Notes: generated by a model from the sequence alone, not told the origin. Numbered from the stretch's first letter, positions 17,835 to 27,579 are shown. The stretch is 64,000 bases of DNA from Niabella yanshanensis (GCF_034424215.1 NZ_CP139960.1:186001-250000); one strand, 5' to 3'. Program-made: numbers and translations.

Positions 17835-17853
17835 GGATTCGAACCAGCACTCC
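17835..17853 (-). repeat. Inverted copy of the tRNA-Leu T-arm
   Basis: On the minus strand this reads GGAGTGCTGGTTCGAATCC. That matches the variable/T-arm part of the tRNA-Leu at 17642 (GGATGTGCTGGTTCGAATCC) except for one missing base, and the final 16 bases are identical. No acceptor stem or anticodon arm accompanies it, so this is a fragment and not a gene. Confidence 0.7.
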
Positions 17854-18167
17854 AGGCACAGATAGTGTGTTTTTTACATTCATCCTACACGCAAGCACGG
17901 CTCACTGCTTTTATCAAAACCCGGCAATCGTGCTCAAAATTATCGAAGGCTAAATGCTGTTCTGGTGTTACGGTGGCTTACAACACCAGACTGACACCTA
18001 CACGCGTCAGGCTGGCAGCTCTGCCAGAACGATTCATGCAAAGCAAAAAAAATCTTTTGCTCGCTTGTTTTCAGTCTCTTTCGTTTTAAGCGAAAATTAT
18101 TTCGAGTTGCCTTTTTAGGCATAGCGATTGTTCAACCCTATTTTATCACCTTTAAAATAATGTGGCT
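17854..18167. other. Gene-free stretch downstream of tRNA-Leu
   Basis: No supported gene. Both strands have short open frames (to about 88 codons), but they are full of Ser, Arg, Cys and Thr without domain signatures and begin in tRNA-like sequence, so I regard them as non-coding. The stretch may be the scar of an integrated element; nothing in it can be named. Confidence 0.4.
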
Positions 18168-18694
18168 ATGAATATCGGGAAAAGATTAAATGAAAAGGGC
18201 GATAATATCTTTATTACTTCGACCTTGGAAGAGGCAAAGGGCAGCGACCATCAATGCCAATTTTCTAGTTTAGGCTGCTACTAAATATGGGAGGACTTCA
18301 GTGCTTACTACTATTTGTTCTATAAGCTGTACAAATTTTGGGAATTAGCTTCCGACCCAAAGTTCTGGAGCGATTGGAAAGCTGCTGTTACGATAGCTGT
18401 TGCGGAAGTTTGGCTAGTCGCTTCTATTATAAAATATTTTATAACCGGTATTTTCATATAGATATTAAGCATCCTCTAGTAATTATATCGGGCATTATAA
18501 TTTTTCTAATTAACTACTTGGCCTTTGCCCATACAGATAAATGGAAGGAGTATGTAAAAGAATTTGAACAATTACCCAAACGAAAAAATAAAATAGGCGG
18601 TTGGATTGTTCTTGGAGTAGTAATACTTGTTATAATCAACGTAGTGTTTTCCTTTTATTTAATAAGCCGCATAGATTGGAGCCAGTACAGGTAA
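18168..18694 (+). pseudogene. Small membrane protein gene broken by stop and frameshift
   Basis: From ATG 18168 the frame reads MNIGKRLNEKGDN and stops at 18282. The same frame continues AYYYLFYKLYKFWELA, then FWSDWKAAVTIAVAEVW, a sequence type I associate with short Bacteroidota membrane proteins of unknown function. It stops again near 18460, while another frame carries on with DIKHPLVIISGIIIFLINYL, WKEYVKEF and a last membrane segment, ending at 18694. Order and character of the pieces indicate one gene of about four membrane segments, now decayed. Function is unknown. Confidence 0.5.
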
Positions 18695-18905
18695 ATATAA
18701 AACGAATAAACATTTTGACAATTCATATGACGGATTAAATATTTTTAGCATGACATTTATAACAACTTGTTTCAACCATATTCGAAACTTTGAATTTGCA
18801 ATAACTACAGCGGTTATACCTTTTTTAATTGGTATCCATTTCAACGCTGATGTAAGCAACTTTTCGAAGCTTAGGTCACTTTTAGTTGGCTCCTAATTTC
18901 TGAAT

Positions 18906-19766
18906 TCACTGGTCAGGTGCCTGAGGTGCCTCCAAAGTCGCTAGCACCGCAAAATGATCCGAAGCAAAGCGGCCTTGCCAGGTGGGAGAGAGGGTCGCAT
19001 GGCGGCTGACTTTCCATCGGCCTTTCAGGAATATAAAGTCGATCGGTGTATCGGCGAGCTCCTTGTTAGTGAAGCCGTTGAAGGTACCCATAGGACCGTA
19101 ATGGGGCGTTGCTGAGATATCCTGGCTATTGATAAGGTGTTGCGGGTGGCTCTTACGGGTAAGTATCTGAATGGGTTCATCATGAGGATGGGCATTAAAA
19201 TCTCCTGTCAGAATAGCAGGCTGTCCGGCTGCAATTTCCTGAATCGTTTTTAGCACGAGATGAGCGCTTTCACGGCGAGCTAACTGTCCCACATGGTCGA
19301 AGTGCGTATTAAATGCATAGAAAACACGCTTGTTTGCCCTGTCCCGGAACTGTCCCCAGGTTAAAACCCTGGTAAGTGCTGCATCCCAGCCTTTACTGGC
19401 GACCACATAGGGTGTTGAAGATAACCAGATGGTATTGGAGGAGATAAGTTCGAGCCTGGTAGTATCGTAAAACAGGGCGGAGTACTCCGCTTTTTGTCCG
19501 CCATCCCGGCCTGTACCAATGCCCTTATAGGTAGGCAGCTCCTTTCGCAGGTCCTCCATCTGGTCATGCAATGCTTCCTGTACTCCTAATATATGCACTT
19601 CGTGATATAAGATCTGGGATACCACTTTTTCTTTCCGAAATGGCCATGCATTCAGACTGTCGCCAGCATTATGATAACGAATATTAAATGACATCACATG
19701 AAGGTCTTGTCCCTGGGTACTAAGAGCGGACAGAAACAGACAGAAAAGAAAGTAGAAGCGTCTCAT
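18906..19766 (-). CDS. Secreted endonuclease/exonuclease/phosphatase (EEP) family hydrolase
   Basis: Signal peptide at residues 1-20 (MRRFYFLFCLFLSALSTQGQ), then a complete EEP fold: MSFNIRYHNAGD, GVQEAL (metal Glu), NTHFDHVG, LTGDFNAHP (catalytic Asp and Asn), and FASDHFAVLATL at the end (Asp-His). The start at 19766 is chosen because the longer frame runs through the operator and lacks a signal-peptide start. EEP members in Bacteroidota glycan loci act as phosphatases or phosphodiesterases rather than DNases, so phosphomannan dephosphorylation is a plausible but unproven role. It is divergent from the sulfatase gene and shares its control region. Confidence 0.88.
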   Translation of the reverse strand: MRRFYFLFCLFLSALSTQGQDLHVMSFNIRYHNAGDSLNAWPFRKEKVVSQILYHEVHILGVQEALHDQMEDLRKELPTYKGIGTGRDGGQKAEYSALFYDTTRLELISSNTIWLSSTPYVVASKGWDAALTRVLTWGQFRDRANKRVFYAFNTHFDHVGQLARRESAHLVLKTIQEIAAGQPAILTGDFNAHPHDEPIQILTRKSHPQHLINSQDISATPHYGPMGTFNGFTNKELADTPIDFIFLKGRWKVSRHATLSPTWQGRFASDHFAVLATLEAPQAPDQ

Positions 19767-19772
19767 AACGTT

Positions 19773-19808
19773 TACATTTGAATATATGTGCAAATGTATG
19801 TACATTTA
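19773..19808. promoter_or_regulatory. Divergent control region with candidate GntR operator
   Basis: The palindrome-like AAATGTATGTACATTT spans 19792-19807. Its last 14 bases are identical to a stretch at 22159-22172 in front of the SusC operon. On the minus strand TACATTTG (19798-19791) is a -7 box for the EEP gene, lying inside the operator. On the plus strand TACATTTG at 19773-19780 could serve the sulfatase, with the operator just downstream of its start point. Confidence 0.6.
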
Positions 19809-19821
19809 CTCTCATAACGAA

Positions 19822-21369
19822 ATGAGTAAAGATATGAAGTTACTTTTCATCTTTATCCTGGGGTGGATCTCCTGCATGCTAAATGCAAACGACCTGGTTG
19901 CCCAATCCACCAAGCGGCCTAATATCATTTTGATCGTTTCCGATGACCATGCTTACCAGGCCATCAGCGCGTACAACAGCAAATGGTTAAGCACACCCAA
20001 TATCGACCGGATTGGCCGGCAGGGAGCCATTATGGACCGGGCCTATGTAACCAATTCAGTCTGTAGTCCCAGCAGGGCGGTAATTATCACGGGTAAGTAT
20101 TCGCACCAGAATGGACTGGTAGATAACGGAACCTTTTTTGATAGTTCCCAGCAAACCTTTCCCAAAATATTGCAGGCGGCGGGTTATCGTACTGCGGTTA
20201 TTGGAAAGTGGCACTTATGGTCTGAGCCTACCGGTTTTGATTACTGGAACGTTTTGCCGGATCAGGGACATTATTATAATCCGGGCTTTATCAAGATGGG
20301 AAAAGACACCACTTATAAAGGATATGTCTCAGATGTAATCACAGATCTATCTTTGGATTGGATAGAGCAAAACAGGAAATCCCCCTTCTGCCTGCTGCTT
20401 TTTCATAAAGCGCCACATCGCAACTGGATGCCGCCCCTCCGCTATCTGGACAGGTTTAGCGACAAGACTTTTGAGCTCCCGGCTAATTTCAGCGACGACT
20501 ATAAAGACCGCATCGCTTTACAGCGCCAACAGATCTCTATATCCCGGGAACTCGATATCCGGTATGATTCAAAAGTTCCCTGTGATAGCTGCCCTGTTAC
20601 GCCTGTCAATAGCTGGGCGCCGGCGGAATGGAAAAGAGAAATAGAAAGGTTGACACCCGAGGAACGCAGGGTTTGGGACGAAGCCTACCAAACCAGGATC
20701 CGGAAATTTCATTCGATAAAGACAAATGACCAGAGAATCCGTTTCCAGTACCAGTCATTGATGCAGGATTACCTGCGCTGTGTGCAGAGCGTGGATGATA
20801 ATGTAGGCCGGGTATTGGATTACCTGGATCAACAGGGGCTGGCGGATAATACTGTTGTGATATACATGTCGGATCAGGGCTTTTACCTGGGAGAACATGG
20901 CCTGTACGATAAGCGATTTATGTATGAAGAGTCCTTTCGCACACCGATGCTGATCCGATATCCTAAAAAGGTCCGCTCCGCCCAAAGGAACAATAGCTAT
21001 GTTCTAAATCTCGATATAGCGCCCACATTGCTGGACTGGGCAGGGCTGAAAGTGCCATCAGATATGCAGGGAGTTTCTATGAAAACACTTTTGAGTGGTA
21101 AGCAGGATAGGTCCTGGAGAAAGGAAATTTACTATCACTATTATGAACGGTCTTTTGGCCTGACACCGCATTATGGTATCAAAACTGATCGCTACAAACT
21201 CATACACTTTTATGGTCCCATCGATTCTTGGGAATTATATGACTTGAAAGTTGATCCGGCGGAAATGCGAAACCTGGCAAATGATCCGGAATATCAACAA
21301 AAGGTCAAAGACCTGCGGCAACGTTTGAATTACTGGAAAAAATACTACAGGGATCCGGTGCAATATTAA
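19822..21369 (+). CDS. Exported sulfatase (type I, Cys-type)
   Basis: A formylglycine-dependent sulfatase. Numbered from MSKDMKLL at 19822, the signal peptide is residues 1-28. Metal ligands are in VSDDHAYQAISAYN. The modification motif is C81-S-P-S-R, followed by GKYSHQNG. Later signatures are GKWHLW, HKAPHRNWMPP, and MSDQGFYLGEHGLYDKR with the second Asp pair. This combination resembles N-acetylglucosamine-6-sulfatase-like subfamilies, but the substrate cannot be fixed by reading. The Cys needs a separate maturase not found here. The frame from 19786 starts inside the operator and was rejected. It is divergent from the EEP gene and convergent with gntR. Confidence 0.92.
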   Translation: MSKDMKLLFIFILGWISCMLNANDLVAQSTKRPNIILIVSDDHAYQAISAYNSKWLSTPNIDRIGRQGAIMDRAYVTNSVCSPSRAVIITGKYSHQNGLVDNGTFFDSSQQTFPKILQAAGYRTAVIGKWHLWSEPTGFDYWNVLPDQGHYYNPGFIKMGKDTTYKGYVSDVITDLSLDWIEQNRKSPFCLLLFHKAPHRNWMPPLRYLDRFSDKTFELPANFSDDYKDRIALQRQQISISRELDIRYDSKVPCDSCPVTPVNSWAPAEWKREIERLTPEERRVWDEAYQTRIRKFHSIKTNDQRIRFQYQSLMQDYLRCVQSVDDNVGRVLDYLDQQGLADNTVVIYMSDQGFYLGEHGLYDKRFMYEESFRTPMLIRYPKKVRSAQRNNSYVLNLDIAPTLLDWAGLKVPSDMQGVSMKTLLSGKQDRSWRKEIYYHYYERSFGLTPHYGIKTDRYKLIHFYGPIDSWELYDLKVDPAEMRNLANDPEYQQKVKDLRQRLNYWKKYYRDPVQY

Positions 21370-21382
21370 GCCGAATGGAGCT

Positions 21383-22114
21383 TTATTCCCGGCGACTTTC
21401 ATTGGTGTAGATGAAAGAGTCCGCTTTATAATAGCCCAGGTTATACTCAATAGGACGGTCCCCCTGATCAAATACAAAACGTTTTCTGAACAGTACAGGG
21501 CTGCCGGCTTCGGTCTCCAGTTTGGATGCAATAAATTTGTCTGCCGCCTTGGCACTGATCTCTTCCTTGGAGAGGGTAGCGATGATCATATAGTCCTTGT
21601 CGAGGATATCATAAAGCGGCCTTTTAAAATCTTCTTCACCACTCAGGCCTACCCGTGGATGGAAGTAGGAAATAAAATAAACAAAAGGTTCTTCAGGTCT
21701 ACCTCTTAAGCGTTCCAGTTTTAAAATTTTTTTATCAGCGTTGATCTCAAAAAAATGAGCGACAGGTTCCGGCGGAAGCACCCAGCTAACATGCAATTCA
21801 AAATTCTTGATGGGGATACCACGTGCCTGCATTTCCTGGGAAAAAGAAAGCCAGTTATTTGAACGGGAGCTGACCGACATGGCGGCCACTTTGGTACCGA
21901 CCCCTTTCTTACGGATTAATAACCCTTCGTAAACCAGCTTATTCAATGCCAGGCGCATTGTCGTACGCGATATGGCTAGTTGCCGGGCAAGGTCCACTTC
22001 ATTGGGTAAAAATTTACCGTCGGCATATTCCGGCTTGCTAATTAGGTCGCGTAATAATTCTTCAGCCTGGATATACAAGGGGACGTGACTTTTATGGTCG
22101 ATACTAAATTTCAT
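21383..22114 (-). CDS. GntR-family (HutC-type, UTRA) transcriptional regulator
   Basis: N-terminal winged helix at about 7-75 with DLARQLAISRTTMRLALNKLVYEGLLIRK reading as a GntR helix-turn-helix. It is followed by a UTRA ligand-binding domain at about 90-240, with EPFVYFISYFHPRVG and ending in DQGDRPIEYNLGYYKADSF. HutC-type regulators bind sugar phosphates or other small molecules and usually repress. It lies convergent to the sulfatase and upstream of, and divergent to, the SusC operon. It is the only regulator in the locus, with no hybrid two-component sensor and no sigma/anti-sigma pair. An inducer such as mannose-6-phosphate is a guess. Confidence 0.92.
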   Translation of the reverse strand: MKFSIDHKSHVPLYIQAEELLRDLISKPEYADGKFLPNEVDLARQLAISRTTMRLALNKLVYEGLLIRKKGVGTKVAAMSVSSRSNNWLSFSQEMQARGIPIKNFELHVSWVLPPEPVAHFFEINADKKILKLERLRGRPEEPFVYFISYFHPRVGLSGEEDFKRPLYDILDKDYMIIATLSKEEISAKAADKFIASKLETEAGSPVLFRKRFVFDQGDRPIEYNLGYYKADSFIYTNESRRE

Positions 22115-22158
22115 CTCAAATTTGAAATGAAGATAAAAAAAATTTTTTGTTTGTTAGT

Positions 22159-22180
22159 ATGTATGTACATTTGTACATAT
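22159..22180. promoter_or_regulatory. Candidate GntR operator and SusC operon promoter
   Basis: ATGTATGTACATTTGTACAT contains two overlapping GTACAT/ATGTAC half-sites and shares 14 identical bases with 19794-19807. TACATTTG at 22166-22173 also fits the -7 consensus for plus-strand transcription, so a bound regulator would block it. It is 45 bases upstream of the gntR start and over 200 bases upstream of susC, implying a long leader. Confidence 0.6.
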
Positions 22181-22397
22181 TAACGGGGTAGTGTAGGATT
22201 TGCTTGCTCGAAGATCTTTAATTCCGCTCCAAATATATAAACGCTATAATTCAACGATGCATTCTGAAGGCCCGGATTGTGATTGCGCTGGTTTCTGATA
22301 TATGAAAAATGGCGTTATATGTCTCTACATAGTTTTTTTCGATAGGTGGAAGACAGGTACGGTAACTAATAAATTTCCATAAAAATGATGCTTGTTT

Positions 22398-25300
22398 ATG
22401 CAAATACAATCCAATTCCAAAAGGTCCAGTTGGCAGGCTATTAGCAAAAGGACACTGCCTCAACGAACCAGTCGACGCCCATGCCGCAGACTGGATTTAA
22501 AGCTTATGATCCGCTTCAGCCTGCTGCTCCTTATTCCGCTTCTCGGTATACTGCCTGCAATGGGCCAGGGGCAGCAGGTAACCGGGGTAGTGGTGAATGT
22601 CCGAGATTCGGCATTGAGTGGCGTTTCCATTGCTGTAAAGGGTACACAATCTGGCACTGCAACAGATGCTGAAGGCCGCTTTCAAATTGCTGCTGAGCCA
22701 GGTCAGATCCTTGTACTCTCAGCCGTAGGTTACCTGCCCCGGGAATATACTGTTACTATGGTAAGTGGATTACGAATTGTGATGACGGAGCAGGCCTCAG
22801 TGATGAACGAGGTCATTGTCGTAGGTTATGGAACGCAGAAAAGAGCTAACCTGACCAGTGCAGTATCCTCCATTTCAGGCGATCAGATTGTAACGACAAA
22901 AAATGAAAATATACTGAATTCTCTTACTGGTAAGGTACCCGGGCTAAGGGTGGTACAGAACACCAGTGAGCCCGGCGCCTTCAACACGTCTTTTGACATT
23001 CGTGGGATGGGAAATCCTTTAATTGTAATCGATGGGATTCCGCGACCGGATATTTCGCGCATCGACCCCAATGATGTGGAAACACTTTCGGTGCTTAAAG
23101 ACGCTTCGGCCGCTATTTACGGGGCCAGGGCGGCCAATGGTGTAATTTTAATTACTACCAAAAAGGGAAAACGCGGGCCTATGGAGCTTAATTATGTTGG
23201 AACTTATGGTGTGCAGAGACCTATTGGTTTTCCAAAGTCGGCAGGGGCTGTAGAGTATATGACCCTTGTTAATGAGCTGAACATGCATAATGTTAATGGG
23301 GGAAGGAGAATTTATACGGAGGAGCAAATCCAGGAATATCGAAACGGCACCAAAACCGGAACCGACTGGCAACAGGCTACCATTAATCGCCAGGCCGCGC
23401 AAACCCAGCACAACCTGAGTGCTACCGGTGGCGGGGAAAATGCCAGCTATTTTGTGAGCCTTGGCTATACCGGGCAGGATGGCATCTTAAAATCAGGGGA
23501 CTTATTTTATAAGAGGTATAGTATCCGTTCCAACCTGAGTGCTAAAATTTCAAAAAGTTTGACATTCGATTTAAACCTGTCTGCTGTTATGGAACGTAAA
23601 GATCAGCCAATGCAGGCAGCCTATTGGGCATTTCGCAGCATGTGGTATCAGCCTCCGGTAAATCCCGTGTATGCCAATAATAATCTGCAGTATCTTAACT
23701 CGTTGCCTAACCCGTTGCACCCGGTAGCCCAATCCAGTTCAGACATAGCCGGGTACCAGGTTTATAATAACAAATGGTTCCAGTCGTCTGCAGCCCTGAA
23801 CTATGACGTTCCTTTTGTGCAGGGACTGAGTCTAAGAGGGATGTATAGCTTTGACTATACGCTTAATAACAATAAGATTTACAATAAAACTTATAATACC
23901 TATACCTACGATCCAGCCAGGGATGTTTATAATGTAACCGGTACGCAACAATCTCCATCCACAGTACGCAGAGAATTTTATGAGTATCCAACTGTGCTGG
24001 GTCAATTATCATTAAATTATACCCGCACCATTGCCGCCAGCCATCACATTGGTGCAGTACTGGTATACGAGCAAAGTAATCGCAGAGGCGATAACTTTTT
24101 TGCACAACGCGAACTGGCCATACCACTTGATCAGTTATTTGCAGGTAACAGCCTGAATCAACAGGGGAGTATGAGCTCCAATATTGCCAATTCATTCGAT
24201 TACAAAAATGCAGCGTATGCAGGTTATGCGACCTATGATTATAAGTCGCGCTATTATGGAAAATTTTCATTTCGCTATGATGGTTCTTCCAAATTTGCAC
24301 CCGCCAAACAGTATGGTTTCTTCCCGGGTTACGAGATAGGCTGGAAGCTCTCGCAGGAGCCCTTCTTTAAAAACAGCGAAGCCCTGGACTTTATTAACGA
24401 ATGGAAATTCCGTGCATCTTATGGTAAAACGGGCGATGACGGCGCGCTGCGTTATCAATTCCTGACAGGGTATAATTACCCGGCAAGCGGTTCGGCATTG
24501 GGACAGCCTCCGGGTGCCGTATTCGATGGCATATTTTATAATGCCGCACAGGCTACGGGGATCGCTAACCCGCAGATTTCCTGGTTTACGGCCACGACCC
24601 TTGATCTGGGACTGGACCTGGAAGCCTGGGAGGGATTATTGGGTCTGACGATAGACTACTTCAGAAGAGACAGGACCGGCCTTTTGACCAGTCGGCAATT
24701 GACAGTACCAGATGTGGTTGGAGCAAATCTGCCTCAGGAGAACCTGAATGGAGACCGACATGAAGGGTTTGACATGGAACTGCGGCATGATCACCAGCTG
24801 GGTAAGTTCAGCTATAATTTGCGTGGCACCTTTGGATACACACGGATCTCAAATCGTCACATCGAAAGGGCCAGGGCAGGTAACTCCTATTTAAATTGGT
24901 TACAGAATAACACGAACCGCTATACGGGTGTGTACTTTGGATATGGTCAGGATGGACAATTTCAAAATTATGGGGAGATACAAAATAGCCCGATCTATGT
25001 AAGCCGGTCGACTGTTGTCGGCGATTACAGGTATCTGGATTGGAATGGAGACGGTCAGATAGGGGTAGATGACAGCCATCCGATTGCCAATACAGGTATG
25101 CCCCTGATTACCTATGGTTTTAACATCGGAGCGAACTATAAAGGCATAGATCTTAATGTGCTCTTTACAGGAGCAGCACTTGTGAACGCCACATATACGG
25201 AACAGTTAGGAGGTCCGCTCTGGGCCAACGGCAACGCTCTTACCATGTGGCTGGATCGTTGGCGCCCCCTCAATCCGGATGCTGACCCCTATGATCCCAG

Positions 25301-25616
25301 TACCGAGTGGGTTCCCGGGTATTATGCTTACACCGGTACCAACGCATTTACCAATACCAGGCATAACCTGCATAGTGCTTCCTATATCCGCTTGAAAAGC
25401 GCAGAGCTGGGTTATACCATATCGGAAAAGCAAACCCGCAAAATCGGGCTAAAAGCGGTACGGGTATTTTTCACCGGTTACAACCTGCTGACCATCACAG
25501 GCTTAAAATACCTCGATCCGGAACATCCTTCGGCTGTATCCGCCGTGGATCAGCAGTTCGGCTATGCTTACCCGATCGACCAGAAGTTTTTCTTTGGATT
25601 GAATATTAAATTTTAA
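22398..25616 (+). CDS. SusC/RagA TonB-linked outer-membrane transporter
   Basis: Signal peptide core at MIRFSLLLLIPLLGILPAM, then a carboxypeptidase-D regulatory-like domain (VTGVVVNVRDSALSGVSIAV), and the SusC signature VIVVGYGTQKRANLTSAVSS at the plug start. The plug contains NPLIVIDGIPRPDISRIDPND and SVLKDASAAIYGARAANGVILI. A roughly 22-strand barrel follows, ending in FFFGLNIKF. It imports oligosaccharides with the SusD next door, powered by TonB. The start is uncertain: ATG 22398 gives a basic extension before the signal peptide, and ATG 22506 begins at the signal peptide itself. It is first in the operon. Confidence 0.93.
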   Translation: MQIQSNSKRSSWQAISKRTLPQRTSRRPCRRLDLKLMIRFSLLLLIPLLGILPAMGQGQQVTGVVVNVRDSALSGVSIAVKGTQSGTATDAEGRFQIAAEPGQILVLSAVGYLPREYTVTMVSGLRIVMTEQASVMNEVIVVGYGTQKRANLTSAVSSISGDQIVTTKNENILNSLTGKVPGLRVVQNTSEPGAFNTSFDIRGMGNPLIVIDGIPRPDISRIDPNDVETLSVLKDASAAIYGARAANGVILITTKKGKRGPMELNYVGTYGVQRPIGFPKSAGAVEYMTLVNELNMHNVNGGRRIYTEEQIQEYRNGTKTGTDWQQATINRQAAQTQHNLSATGGGENASYFVSLGYTGQDGILKSGDLFYKRYSIRSNLSAKISKSLTFDLNLSAVMERKDQPMQAAYWAFRSMWYQPPVNPVYANNNLQYLNSLPNPLHPVAQSSSDIAGYQVYNNKWFQSSAALNYDVPFVQGLSLRGMYSFDYTLNNNKIYNKTYNTYTYDPARDVYNVTGTQQSPSTVRREFYEYPTVLGQLSLNYTRTIAASHHIGAVLVYEQSNRRGDNFFAQRELAIPLDQLFAGNSLNQQGSMSSNIANSFDYKNAAYAGYATYDYKSRYYGKFSFRYDGSSKFAPAKQYGFFPGYEIGWKLSQEPFFKNSEALDFINEWKFRASYGKTGDDGALRYQFLTGYNYPASGSALGQPPGAVFDGIFYNAAQATGIANPQISWFTATTLDLGLDLEAWEGLLGLTIDYFRRDRTGLLTSRQLTVPDVVGANLPQENLNGDRHEGFDMELRHDHQLGKFSYNLRGTFGYTRISNRHIERARAGNSYLNWLQNNTNRYTGVYFGYGQDGQFQNYGEIQNSPIYVSRSTVVGDYRYLDWNGDGQIGVDDSHPIANTGMPLITYGFNIGANYKGIDLNVLFTGAALVNATYTEQLGGPLWANGNALTMWLDRWRPLNPDADPYDPSTEWVPGYYAYTGTNAFTNTRHNLHSASYIRLKSAELGYTISEKQTRKIGLKAVRVFFTGYNLLTITGLKYLDPEHPSAVSAVDQQFGYAYPIDQKFFFGLNIKF

Positions 25617-25627
25617 TCTGCTCCAAC

Positions 25628-27559
25628 ATGAAAAAAATAATAGCTTTAACGCTGATAGTACAGCTTCTGGTAACTATACCAGGCTGCAAACCGGATCTGG
25701 ACGTCCCACCAACTAATATTGTCAATGATGCAGATCTGTTTTCAAATGTAGCCGGGGTCGATGCATTGATGGCCAGGATGTACAGTCAGGCCCCGATCGA
25801 GGATTTCAAATGGAATCCTGCTACTGGTTTTAAAACTTTCTTCAATGGCTCCACTGCAACCTTCACTGGAGAAGCCATCAGCAGGGATCAGGCCGGCGGA
25901 ACAGAAACTTTTAACTACTGGGCTGATGCCTATATACTGGTCCGCGACTGTAATTACTTTATGGAGACCCTACCGCAATATGCGGGAAATTTCACTGAAG
26001 CGCAGCTCAAGCAATGGCAGGGAGAAGCCAGGTTCATCAGGGCTTTCACTTACTTTGCACTGGTGAAGCGGTATGGCGGCGTACCTATAGTTGATAAGGT
26101 TCTTACGCAACCGGGCCAGTCAATCGAAGAAGTTGCTGCCGGGATCGAGGCATTTAAAATCCCCCGTGCAGCGGAGGCATCCGTTTATGACTTTATCGCC
26201 ACAGATCTGGATTTTGCCATTACTAATCTTACCGAAACCAGTAAAGGAGGCCGGGCTAACAGGTACGCAGCGGCAGCCTTTAAATCCAGGGTTATGTTAT
26301 TTGCAGGAAGTGTAGCCAAATATAATGTCAGTAATTTAAGCAGCGGTTCTGTGCAGGTTTGCGGAATTCCTCAAAGCCGGGCCACTGAATATTTTAAGGC
26401 CGCTTATGATGCGGCGGGATTGCTGGACGGAAAATACAGTTTATATAAAACAAGTTGGGTGGCTTCGGATCGGGAAGCGCAGGCCGGTAATTTCGCTCAA
26501 TTATTTCTGGATCCTTCCAGCAGCGAAAATATCTTTATCCGCATGTATAAATATCCTGATGCGGTCCACTGGTATGATTATAATAATGTACCAAGGCAAT
26601 TATGGAATAACGGTGGGGCGGCTCAAACCAATCCTACATTAAACTTTGTGGAGCTTTTTGAAGGGTTACCGACAAATCCGGATGGCAGTTTTCGTACGAC
26701 AGACGCAGGCGGAAAATACCTATTGTACGATGACCTGAATACACCGTTTGTTAATGCGGAACCCCGTTTGAGAGGTTCTGTCCTTTTCCCGGGGGACGTT
26801 TTTAAGGGGGTAACAATTGAAATGCGCAGGGGCATTTATACCGGACCCGTGGAGGGGGGGATCAGCAGGCTGTTGCCGTTAGGGTCTACAGCGGCATACC
26901 CGACTACCACACTACTGAGCCAGGCAGGCCCTGAAGTAACGACTGCTTTCGTGACACTTCCGAATGGAACCCGCATGAATGCTGCCGGGGCAAGCGGGTT
27001 TTACACAAATATCAATGGCGTAGCAGGAGGTATTTCAGGGTTTTCAGTCAGGAAATACCTCGTACCCTCTAAACCTACAGCTGAACTGGCCAATAACCGA
27101 TCAGACCAGAGCTGGATTGAGCTCAGGTATGCAGAGGTATTACTGAACCGGTCGGAAGCAGCTTTTGAATTGTTTAGTGCAGGGCAGGGTGCCAGTTACC
27201 AGGTACAGGCTTTAACGGATTTAAACGCAATCAGGGAAAGGGCCGGGGCCACACTGGCCACGCTCGCTACCCTCAGTTCGGTAGAGCCGATTCGCAAAGA
27301 AAGAAGGAAAGAGCTGGCATTTGAAAATAAGATATGGTGGGATTTGAAGAGATGGCGCATTATCGACCGGGAGCAGAATGGAACCATTTGGAGGATCCTG
27401 AACCCGGTGTTTGCCGTGAATGCGTCTAAGTATTTCTTTGATGACCGGCCCGATGAAAGAAATAGTCGGTTCACATTTGACCCCCGGTGGTATTACCAGC
27501 GGATTCCGGATGCGGTAATTGCCAAGAGTCCCAATATTGTTCAGAACCCAGGTTATTAA
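25628..27559 (+). CDS. SusD/RagB glycan-binding lipoprotein
   Basis: Lipoprotein signal ending in the lipobox TIPGC (cysteine near residue 20). The alpha-helical TPR-like body has SusD signatures: WQGEARFIRAFTYFALVKRYGG near 128-150, AAFKSRVMLFAG, YAEVLLNRSEAAFE, LNAIRERAGA, IRKERRKELAFENKIWWDLKRW, and a C-terminal NPGY. It caps the SusC partner and binds the glycan at the cell surface. At 643 residues it is slightly long for the family. It starts 11 bp after SusC, so the two are co-transcribed. Confidence 0.94.
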   Translation: MKKIIALTLIVQLLVTIPGCKPDLDVPPTNIVNDADLFSNVAGVDALMARMYSQAPIEDFKWNPATGFKTFFNGSTATFTGEAISRDQAGGTETFNYWADAYILVRDCNYFMETLPQYAGNFTEAQLKQWQGEARFIRAFTYFALVKRYGGVPIVDKVLTQPGQSIEEVAAGIEAFKIPRAAEASVYDFIATDLDFAITNLTETSKGGRANRYAAAAFKSRVMLFAGSVAKYNVSNLSSGSVQVCGIPQSRATEYFKAAYDAAGLLDGKYSLYKTSWVASDREAQAGNFAQLFLDPSSSENIFIRMYKYPDAVHWYDYNNVPRQLWNNGGAAQTNPTLNFVELFEGLPTNPDGSFRTTDAGGKYLLYDDLNTPFVNAEPRLRGSVLFPGDVFKGVTIEMRRGIYTGPVEGGISRLLPLGSTAAYPTTTLLSQAGPEVTTAFVTLPNGTRMNAAGASGFYTNINGVAGGISGFSVRKYLVPSKPTAELANNRSDQSWIELRYAEVLLNRSEAAFELFSAGQGASYQVQALTDLNAIRERAGATLATLATLSSVEPIRKERRKELAFENKIWWDLKRWRIIDREQNGTIWRILNPVFAVNASKYFFDDRPDERNSRFTFDPRWYYQRIPDAVIAKSPNIVQNPGY

Positions 27560-27579
27560 CCTTTAAAAATGGAAAGATC

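Noticed and set aside
17618-18122. Overlapping open frames on both strands covering tRNA-Leu and downstream
   Set aside because: They translate tRNA and debris sequence, including the GFEPA-type product of a T-arm, and have no coding signature.
19786-19821. Sulfatase start at 19786
   Set aside because: It would place the start inside the candidate operator and before a second ATG that begins a proper signal peptide.
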